From NCBI GenBank assembly GCA_046757565.1, contig JBHHYN010000093.1:1-11870 (forward strand): a DNA stretch of 11,870 bases. The letters are read 5' to 3'. The DNA is from JBHHYN01 sp046757565. Its GTDB lineage: Bacteria > Pseudomonadota > Gammaproteobacteria > Eutrophobiales > Eutrophobiaceae. Position 1 is the stretch's first letter. Each line of letters begins with the position of its first letter. This document shows positions 7,100 through 11,870 of the stretch, piece after piece. The notes beneath the pieces are model-generated. The model was not told the origin of the DNA. It ran no database searches and saw nothing but the letters and a program-made list of their open reading frames with translations. Both the position numbers and the translations under genes were made by a program.

Positions 7100-7915
7100 A
7101 TGAATGGTGCTGTTGAGAAAACGGATACGGATATCGATGATGTATTGATCATCGATAATACCCCTTACCATTCGCGCTTGCTGGTTGGCACCGGTAAATA
7201 CCGCTCGCTTGAAGAGACGCAACGGGCCATAGAGGCCAGTGCCGCGGAGATCGTAACAGTTTCCATACGCCGCACAAATATCGGCCAAAAAACGGATGAA
7301 CCCAATTTGCTGAATTATATCTCCCCGGAAAAATATACCATCCTGCCCAATACAGCAGGCTGTTATGACGCGGAAACCGCCATCAGGACCTGCCGGCTGG
7401 CGCGTGAATTACTCGATAATCACACCCTGGTAAAACTGGAAGTCATGGGTGACAAAAAGACCCTCTTTCCCGATATCCCTGAAACATTAAAGGCAACGGA
7501 AAAACTGGTTGATGAGGGTTTCAAGGTCATGGTCTATACCAGCGATGATCCGATCATGGCGAAACGGTTTGAACAACTGGGCTGCGTAGCGGTGATGCCC
7601 CTGGCGGCCCCTATTGGCTCCGGTCTGGGCATTCGCAACCCCTATAATATACGGACAATTGTTGAAAATGCGTCCGTCCCGGTGCTGGTGGACGCGGGTG
7701 TGGGCACCGCATCGGATGCCGCCATCTCCATGGAGCTTGGTTGCGACGGCGTACTCATGAATACCGCTATTGCCCGGGCAAAAGACCCCCTATTGATGGC
7801 CTCAGCCATGAAAAAGGCCATCGAATCCGGCAGAGAGGCCTATCTGGCCGGGCGCATCCCCAGACGCGCCTATGCCAGCGCCTCATCGCCAATCGACGGC
7901 ACCTTTTTCAGCTGA
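7100..7915 (+). CDS. thiG: Thiazole synthase ThiG
   Basis: TIM-barrel enzyme that builds the thiazole phosphate of thiamine from deoxyxylulose 5-phosphate, dehydroglycine and ThiS thiocarboxylate. The 271 residues include a short N-terminal extension (about 1-20) before the family start YHSRLLVGTGKY. K112 in VKLEVMGD is the Schiff-base lysine. Other signatures are PNTAGCY (83-89), PLAAPIGSGLGIRNP (167-181) and VDAGVGTASDAA (197-208). GGAG at 7089-7092 with 7-base spacing supports the ATG at 7100. The 3' end overlaps the annotated trmB start region. Confidence 0.96.
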   Translation: MNGAVEKTDTDIDDVLIIDNTPYHSRLLVGTGKYRSLEETQRAIEASAAEIVTVSIRRTNIGQKTDEPNLLNYISPEKYTILPNTAGCYDAETAIRTCRLARELLDNHTLVKLEVMGDKKTLFPDIPETLKATEKLVDEGFKVMVYTSDDPIMAKRFEQLGCVAVMPLAAPIGSGLGIRNPYNIRTIVENASVPVLVDAGVGTASDAAISMELGCDGVLMNTAIARAKDPLLMASAMKKAIESGREAYLAGRIPRRAYASASSPIDGTFFS

Positions 7916-8681
7916 GCGGGTTCTCTTGGGTGAGCAGACTTGCTACCGTCCTGTACGCAGCTATGTCCTGAGACAAGGACGCCTGACAGCTGCCCAGGCC
8001 CAGGCCCTGGACAGGCACTGGGCTGAATACGGCATCGATTATTCCCCGGTACCCCTGGACCTGCATCAGGTATATGGCAGATCCGCTCCCAAAATCCTGG
8101 ATATCGGATCAGGGATGGGTGCTGTCACTATCTCACTGGCACTGGAGCATCCCGAGAACGACTACCTTGCCGTTGAAGTACACAGGCCAGGAGTCGGCCG
8201 CTTAATCGGACAGGCTCACTCAGCCAACATCCGGAATATCCGTATAATCTGTCATGATGTGATGGATGTCCTGGAGCACCAGTTAACGGTCCGATGCCTG
8301 GATGAAGTGTATATCTTCTTTCCCGATCCCTGGCCTAAAAAACGGCATCACAAACGCCGTCTTATCAAACCCGGCTTCATAACACTCCTTGCAACCAGAC
8401 TGAAAACACACGCCCGCATCTTCATCGCCACCGACTGGCGGGACATGGCAGCCCAGATCCTCAACATCTGTGACGCCGAACCAGGGCTGACCAACCTGGC
8501 AGGGCGGGGATACTATTCACCAAGACCACAGTGGCGACCGATGACAAAATTCGAACAACGTGGGCACGACCTGGACCATCAAGTCTGGGATCTGGATTAT
8601 GCTGTCGATATATCAGGATTAAACAGACCCTCGAAAGAGGTTATTGCTGTAAATTCAGCGCTGTCACGGGCCGGGCGCTGA
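7872..8681 (+). CDS. trmB: tRNA (guanine-N7-)-methyltransferase
   Basis: SAM-dependent enzyme that makes m7G46 in the tRNA variable loop. Numbered from the ATG at 7872 (269 residues): RPVRSYVLRQGR (26-37), SAM motif I LDIGSGMG (76-83), VEVHRPGVG (101-109), YIFFPDPWPKKRHHKRR (147-163), ATDW (186-189) and the C-terminal TKFEQRGHDLDHQVWDL (225-241). All align with TrmB. The ATG start overlaps thiG by 44 bases and has no Shine-Dalgarno; an in-frame TTG at 7926, preceded by GAGCGG, would remove the overlap and still keep the conserved part. About 28 residues follow the point where E. coli TrmB ends, and they are encoded antisense to the 3' end of the convergent phosphatase gene (85-base overlap). 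Confidence 0.93.
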   Translation: MPAPHRQSTAPFSAERVLLGEQTCYRPVRSYVLRQGRLTAAQAQALDRHWAEYGIDYSPVPLDLHQVYGRSAPKILDIGSGMGAVTISLALEHPENDYLAVEVHRPGVGRLIGQAHSANIRNIRIICHDVMDVLEHQLTVRCLDEVYIFFPDPWPKKRHHKRRLIKPGFITLLATRLKTHARIFIATDWRDMAAQILNICDAEPGLTNLAGRGYYSPRPQWRPMTKFEQRGHDLDHQVWDLDYAVDISGLNRPSKEVIAVNSALSRAGR

Positions 8682-9265
8682 CTATCAGGCCGTTCGATTG
8701 TTAACAAATACGATAGACCATAATCGCGGGCGGTACGTAAAACCGTTAAATTATCATCAATCAGGATGGTCCTCTCCGGTACAAAGTCAATCTCTTCATT
8801 TAATCTGTGCCAGAAAGCCGGTTCCTCCTTGGCCGCGCCCAGTGCGTGGGCACATACTATCTGGTCAAAATACCTGTCGATCCCGGTCCTTTCCATTTTC
8901 AGTGTGAGCAGTTTCTGATGGGCATTTGTCACCAACACAACCTGTTTCCCCAGGCTGTTGAGAAACAGCAGGAACTGCTCGGCATAAGGACGTATTTCGA
9001 TTAAGTCCTCGAGATCCGTATTGAGCGCGAACACGTCGATATTTAATTCCTCGGACCAGTAATCGAGGCAATACCAGGAAAGTGTCCCTTTTTTGCTGTT
9101 AAACTTTGGAATCAGTCTGTCCCTGGCCACGACCGGATCGAGATCGTACAACGCCCCCCATTTACCGGGTAAATATACCTGCCAGAAAAAATTATCGTAA
9201 TTGAGATCCAATAAGGTACCATCCATGTCCAACAGGACCGTATCAATATTGTCCCACACAACCAT
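8597..9265 (-). CDS. yrfG: HAD-family GMP/IMP nucleotidase, YrfG-like
   Basis: 222 residues, the same length as E. coli YrfG, a HAD phosphatase acting on purine nucleotides. HAD motif I is LLDMDGT with nucleophile D13 and acid/base D15. Motif II is VTNA with T113, motif III uses K146, and motif IV is LIDDN with D170-D171. The YrfG-specific block TLSWYCLDYWSEELNID (61-77) makes the subfamily call strong. The start lies 20 bases from the divergent cysQ start, so its promoter must overlap cysQ coding DNA. Its last 85 bases overlap the convergent trmB. Cytoplasmic, no signal peptide. Confidence 0.92.
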   Translation of the reverse strand: MVVWDNIDTVLLDMDGTLLDLNYDNFFWQVYLPGKWGALYDLDPVVARDRLIPKFNSKKGTLSWYCLDYWSEELNIDVFALNTDLEDLIEIRPYAEQFLLFLNSLGKQVVLVTNAHQKLLTLKMERTGIDRYFDQIVCAHALGAAKEEPAFWHRLNEEIDFVPERTILIDDNLTVLRTARDYGLSYLLTIERPDSQRPARDSAEFTAITSFEGLFNPDISTA

Positions 9266-9285
9266 AGTACTTTTTCTCGACTTGA

Positions 9286-10119
9286 ATGAAACCGGCTATA
9301 CCCGATATTAGCACGTCTGACCTGCCGGCCGCCGTTATTGACATCGCGCGGCAGGCATCCGATCGGATTCTCGAGATCTATGAAACCGATTTTACGGTGG
9401 AGAAAAAAGCCGATCGATCACCCCTTACCGCTGCGGATATGGCAGCACATCATACCATTTGTGACGGCCTCTCCGGGTTAACGCCGGACCTGCCCATCCT
9501 GTCGGAAGAGTCCGCCGACATTCCTTATGCAACCCGCAAGAGCTGGTCACGATACTGGCTGGTTGATCCGCTGGATGGCACCCGCGAATTTGTCAAAAAA
9601 AATGGAGAGTTCACTGTCAATATCGCCCTGATTCAGGGTCACACCCCGGTGCTCGGGGTCGTTTACGTGCCTGTTTCCGGACTCTGCTACTTTGCCTCCA
9701 GAGGCCGGGGGGCTTATAAACAGGATCCCGCGCACAGGGTGCAGAGAATCCATGTCAAAACCACCTCACCCGGAAAATTTGTTATGGCCGGCAGCCGCTC
9801 CCACGGGAACGAACAGCAGACAAGGTTTATTGAGGTCCTGGGGAAGGGTACGGAACTCATTGCCATCGGCAGTTCCATGAAATTCTGCCTGGTCGCCGAA
9901 GGCAAGGTGGATATCTACCCGAGGTTCGGCCCCACATCGGAATGGGACACGGCTGCCGCACACTGTATCGTGGATGAGGCCGGCGGTATGGTTACGGATA
10001 TCGGGCTAAATCCCCTCGGCTACAATAAAAAGGAATCCTTGCTCAACCCGGGTTTTCTGGTCATCGCTGACAGGCATTTTAACTGGCAGCAATACCTGAA
10101 GTGCGTCAACAACATATAG
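9286..10119 (+). CDS. cysQ: 3'(2'),5'-bisphosphate nucleotidase CysQ
   Basis: 277-residue member of the inositol monophosphatase-like Mg2+-dependent phosphatases. CysQ hydrolyses 3'-phosphoadenosine 5'-phosphate (and PAPS), a by-product of sulfate assimilation. Metal-site motifs are visible: LSEES at 72-76 (E74/E75), WLVDPLDGT at 91-99 (D94, D97) and EWDTAAAHCIVDEAGG at 219-234 (D221). EFVKKNGEFTVNIALI (101-116) is characteristic of CysQ rather than SuhB. It is divergent from the yrfG-like gene, with which it clusters in other gammaproteobacteria. The ATG has no strong Shine-Dalgarno. No clear terminator follows; the next + strand gene is about 1 kb away. Confidence 0.93.
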   Translation: MKPAIPDISTSDLPAAVIDIARQASDRILEIYETDFTVEKKADRSPLTAADMAAHHTICDGLSGLTPDLPILSEESADIPYATRKSWSRYWLVDPLDGTREFVKKNGEFTVNIALIQGHTPVLGVVYVPVSGLCYFASRGRGAYKQDPAHRVQRIHVKTTSPGKFVMAGSRSHGNEQQTRFIEVLGKGTELIAIGSSMKFCLVAEGKVDIYPRFGPTSEWDTAAAHCIVDEAGGMVTDIGLNPLGYNKKESLLNPGFLVIADRHFNWQQYLKCVNNI

Positions 10120-10145
10120 GCATCAATAATTTGTCTGCTCCTTCT

Positions 10146-10235
10146 TCAGGGATTGTTAATTATGGCATCAAGAAGTACCGCAATCATCAGCAGCACGCCT
10201 GCCCAGGGAAAGGTTGCAGTGTGGTTGTTAGCCAC
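10146..10235 (-). CDS. Possible 29-residue single-pass membrane peptide overlapping dodecin
   Basis: A GTG at 10235-10233 starts inside the last codons of dodecin (8-base overlap, different frame) and opens a 29-codon ORF ending with TGA at 10148-10146. The product starts polar (VANNHTATFPW), then has a hydrophobic stretch (AGVLLMIAVLLDAII, residues 12-26) able to span a membrane, and ends NNP. The overlap suggests translational coupling to dodecin. There is no strong Shine-Dalgarno of its own. I recognise no family. The codon pattern is consistent with coding, but the ORF is short and may be chance. Confidence 0.38.
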   Translation of the reverse strand: MANNHTATFPWAGVLLMIAVLLDAIINNP

Positions 10236-10443
10236 CAGCTTCATACTTGAACGAGACCTTCACCTTTGCCCGGTATGCTTCGATCTTGCCGTCCCTGAGT
10301 TGAAGATCCAGATCGGACACTTCCGCAATGCGCAGATCGCGTAGACTCTGCGCAGCCCTGCTCACTGCCGCCTGTGCCGCCTTCTCCCATGATTCGCTGC
10401 TGGTGCCCACCAACTCAATTACTTTATAAACGCTTTCAGCCAT
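10228..10443 (-). CDS. Dodecin (flavin-binding protein)
   Basis: 71-residue dodecin. These small proteins assemble into hollow dodecamers that bind and store flavins (or CoA in some bacteria) in the cytoplasm. The sequence shows the family pattern MAESVYKVIELVGTSSESWE (1-20), an Ala-rich helix (AAQAAVSRAAQSLRDLRIAEV, 22-42) and two C-terminal strands ending in KVKVSFKYE. Length is typical (65-75). An AAAGGAG Shine-Dalgarno (about 10457-10451) sits 6-7 bases before the ATG. A promoter overlapped by an inverted repeat lies upstream. A tiny membrane ORF overlaps its stop codon. Confidence 0.95.
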   Translation of the reverse strand: MAESVYKVIELVGTSSESWEKAAQAAVSRAAQSLRDLRIAEVSDLDLQLRDGKIEAYRAKVKVSFKYEAGG

Positions 10444-10498
10444 GGTTTTCTCCTTTGCCTTTTATAAACACTGGTCATAACAACCGTACGTCTTTGTG

Positions 10499-10527
10499 AC
10501 CGGATATTCATTTATATCACATCCGGT
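10499..10527. repeat. Inverted repeat ACCGGAT-N15-ATCCGGT, copy 1 (possible operator)
   Basis: ACCGGAT at 10499-10505 and its exact complement ATCCGGT at 10521-10527, separated by 15 bases. The half-sites flank the -10 of the putative dodecin promoter: one lies in the -35/-10 spacer and the other over the predicted start. This fits a repressor operator, though no regulator gene is in the window. Confidence 0.55.
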
Positions 10528-10540
10528 TTCGTGAACTCAA
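10511..10540 (-). promoter_or_regulatory. Candidate dodecin promoter
   Basis: On the - strand, TTGAGT (10540-10535, 4 of 6) and TATAAA (10516-10511, 5 of 6) are separated by 18 bases. Transcription would begin near 10504, leaving about 60 bases of leader before the dodecin ATG. The half-site at 10521-10527 lies between the two hexamers. Confidence 0.45.
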
Positions 10541-10603
10541 CGAGTCAGTGCAACTGTGAACATCAGCTTAACCCGTATAGTGCATAAGTGCCCTTGACAA
10601 GCG

Positions 10604-10634
10604 TACCGGATTTCTGTTTTGAAGATATCCGGTA
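10604..10634. repeat. Inverted repeat ACCGGAT-N15-ATCCGGT, copy 2
   Basis: TACCGGAT (10604-10611) and ATCCGGTA (10627-10634) form a perfect 8-bp inverted repeat with a 15-base centre, the same geometry as copy 1, about 105 bases away. It lies directly upstream of a weak - strand promoter-like pair, TTGTCA (10600-10595) and TATACG (10579-10574) with 15-base spacing. On the + strand, TTGACA stands at 10594-10599. Confidence 0.55.
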
Positions 10635-10755
10635 TAAGAAACAGATAACACCCAACGCTGCAGGAATTGGAAACGATCAAGCGACTGTTCGCCCATTTGA
10701 GAGGGCGTTATTTTATCGTGCTGGCGCGGACAGCGTGTCCGCACTCCGGTCCTGC

Positions 10756-10959
10756 TTACGATTCCGTCGTTGATACCTTAAAGCAGATCGACAAACCAAT
10801 ACCTATCAGTGCGAGATTAGTACATGCCCTGGAAAAGCCCTCTGGAACTACTCCCATTATTGAACCTGTACCTAAATCCCCAATCACTGCCAGTAGAAAA
10901 GCTACTGCTGAAAGGGCTATTAATGTCCTTGCTATATAATCCCGTTTCCGTAAATTCAT
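10756..10959 (-). CDS. Small two-helix membrane protein, unknown function
   Basis: 67 residues from the ATG at 10959, chosen over longer in-frame starts because GGAGGGGAGG lies immediately upstream, an excellent Shine-Dalgarno. The N-terminus is basic (MNLRKRDYIAR). The first hydrophobic helix is at about 12-28 (TLIALSAVAFLLAVIGD), then a Gly-rich loop with VVPEGFSRACTN (37-48), a second helix at about 49-61 and a polar tail (KVSTTES). It looks like an inner-membrane hairpin. I do not recognise a named family. A 7-bp hairpin follows 13 bases after the stop. It is divergent from the SRAP gene; dodecin lies downstream on the same strand but has its own promoter candidate. Confidence 0.75.
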   Translation of the reverse strand: MNLRKRDYIARTLIALSAVAFLLAVIGDLGTGSIMGVVPEGFSRACTNLALIGIGLSICFKVSTTES

Positions 10960-11095
10960 AACCTCCCCTCCTGTCTGTAGTTTAATGGATGCACTATCAA
11001 AGTGTAGAACATAAATATATCGTTTGAGTGGAACGTGGCCGGAAAACAGGCGGGATTCAATCAAACCAGTGCCGCCGAATGGGGACATTTTTATA

Positions 11096-11101
11096 TATAA
11101 T
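11096..11101 (+). promoter_or_regulatory. Perfect -10 box placing transcription at the SRAP start codon
   Basis: TATAAT at 11096-11101 ends 6 bases before the ATG at 11108, so a normal start site would fall at or next to the start codon. There is no Shine-Dalgarno upstream. This pattern fits a leaderless mRNA. No good -35 is seen at 16-18 bases, so the promoter is weak or activator-dependent if real. Confidence 0.42.
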
Positions 11102-11107
11102 ATTGGC

Positions 11108-11752
11108 ATGTGCGGCCGATTCTCCCTGTGGAGCAACAAACAGACGATCCTCTCTCATTTCAACCTGAACGTTGCTCCGGACTTTAAGAACAGCTACAAC
11201 GTGATACCCACCGGCAGCATTCCCGTAATCCGCCTTAATAATAGCAGGCAATTAATCAATTGCCACTGGGGTTTAATCCCCCACCGGGCCAGGGGGATGA
11301 GACACAAACCCATCAATGCCCGTGCTGAATCACTCCCGGATAAGCCCTTCTTCCGGGATGCCCTCAGAAAACGGCGCTGCTTGATACCGGCAAACGGCTT
11401 CTACGAATGGAAGGGGCCGGCAGGGCAAAAACAACCCTATTTCATCACACTGAAAGATGCCGAGTTGTTTGCTTTTGCCGGACTGTGGGATCACTGGGAC
11501 AGTCCCGATAAATCGCTGGATAGTTGCACCATCATTACCACCGAGGCAAACGATATGATGGCCCCAATACATAACCGTATGCCTGTGATCGTTGACAGGA
11601 ACAACTATGATCACTGGCTGCAACACGGAGGTAGGGAGTTGCTCAGGCCTTACCAGGGTGAAATGGAAATGTACCCCGTCAGCAACCGGGTAAACAGTCC
11701 CAAGCATGATGGAAAAGAACTTATAGCCCCTCTTGAGCCCGGTCCATCCTAG
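11108..11752 (+). CDS. SOS response-associated peptidase (SRAP, YedK/HMCES-like)
   Basis: 214-residue SRAP protein. YedK/HMCES proteins crosslink to abasic sites in single-stranded DNA through the N-terminal Cys, shielding them from cleavage. The sequence starts MCGRFS, so C2 becomes the N-terminus after Met removal. N70 (INARAE), E100 (GFYEWK) and H155 (PIHNRMP) match the other active-site residues. An in-frame start at 11024 would add 28 residues and bury the Cys, so the ATG at 11108 is correct. Length is in the normal range (about 200-230). It is divergent from the 67-residue membrane gene. No LexA-type CTGT-N8-ACAG box is visible upstream. Confidence 0.95.
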   Translation: MCGRFSLWSNKQTILSHFNLNVAPDFKNSYNVIPTGSIPVIRLNNSRQLINCHWGLIPHRARGMRHKPINARAESLPDKPFFRDALRKRRCLIPANGFYEWKGPAGQKQPYFITLKDAELFAFAGLWDHWDSPDKSLDSCTIITTEANDMMAPIHNRMPVIVDRNNYDHWLQHGGRELLRPYQGEMEMYPVSNRVNSPKHDGKELIAPLEPGPS

Positions 11753-11870
11753 ACCTTATGTTTTGGCCTGACCTCAATCCGCCTTAGTAAATAACTTATT
11801 GTTTTTGATCTATTTTTTATGGCTCTTCAGCAGAATCTGTGGGTTAACAAGAAAGACTTTTGAATAAAAA
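11753..11870. other. AT-rich 3' flank
   Basis: 118 bases after the SRAP stop with no gene and no convincing intrinsic terminator. T-rich runs (GTTTTT near 11800 and ATTTTTTAT near 11812) are present without a strong preceding stem. Confidence 0.4.

Larger units (their letters stand above)
10444..10755. other. Non-coding region upstream of dodecin with repeated operator-like sites
   Basis: 312 bases with no credible gene. It contains two inverted repeats of ACCGGAT, each with a 15-base centre (10499-10527 and 10604-10634). A - strand promoter candidate lies at 10511-10540 and a weaker one at 10574-10600. A short hairpin CGCCC/GGGCG (about 10691-10708) is followed by TTATTTTAT on the + strand. 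A 7-bp hairpin GCGGACA-GCG-TGTCCGC (10726-10742) begins 13 bases past the stop of the 67-residue membrane gene on the - strand. Confidence 0.6.

Noticed and set aside
10691..10717. Intrinsic terminator (CGCCC/GGGCG then TTATTTTAT) on the + strand
   Set aside because: The stem is only 5 bp and no + strand gene ends nearby; listed only as a sequence feature of the region.
11024..11107. 28-residue N-terminal extension of the SRAP protein
   Set aside because: The catalytic Cys must follow the initiator Met, so the start at 11108 is right.
10960..11107. LexA operator controlling the SRAP gene
   Set aside because: No CTGT-N8-ACAG or close variant is visible in the intergenic region.

Overview
The window is a bacterial chromosome segment, most likely from a gammaproteobacterium outside the Enterobacterales. 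The evidence is gene content and order: priA then argS then a SPOR-domain gene (an order I recall from Pseudomonas-type genomes), thiS-thiG-trmB, and a yrfG-type phosphatase divergent from cysQ. I cannot name the genus. Nothing points to a phage, transposon, CRISPR array or large mobile island.

Layout. Bases 1-93 are a short 5' flank with a hairpin. The left block is on the + strand: priA (replication restart), a 185-base gap with a perfect hairpin, then argS overlapping a membrane-anchored SPOR-domain gene. A run of stem-loops (4858-4932) separates this block from tRNA-Gly(CCC) on the - strand. About 430 bases without a protein gene follow. They hold a good tRNA promoter candidate and a long-range GC-rich stem. 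The middle block is again +: a CheY-like receiver whose phospho-acceptor Asp is replaced by Asn, a metallo-beta-lactamase-fold hydrolase with all metal ligands, then thiS, thiG and trmB, closely spaced and possibly one transcript. trmB runs 85 bases into the 3' end of a convergent yrfG-like HAD phosphatase. That gene starts 20 bases from the divergent cysQ.

The right block has a - strand dodecin gene, with a possible 29-residue single-pass membrane peptide overlapping its stop codon. Upstream is a 312-base region with two copies of the inverted repeat ACCGGAT-N15-ATCCGGT, one of them over a plausible dodecin promoter. Next come a 67-residue two-helix membrane protein (-) and a divergent SRAP/YedK-type gene (+) that may be transcribed leaderless.

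Most genes are housekeeping: DNA replication restart, tRNA charging and modification, thiamine thiazole synthesis, sulfur nucleotide recycling, flavin storage and abasic-site protection. The most unusual items are the pseudo-receiver/MBL pair, the paired inverted repeats upstream of dodecin, and small ORFs tucked against dodecin and thiG.
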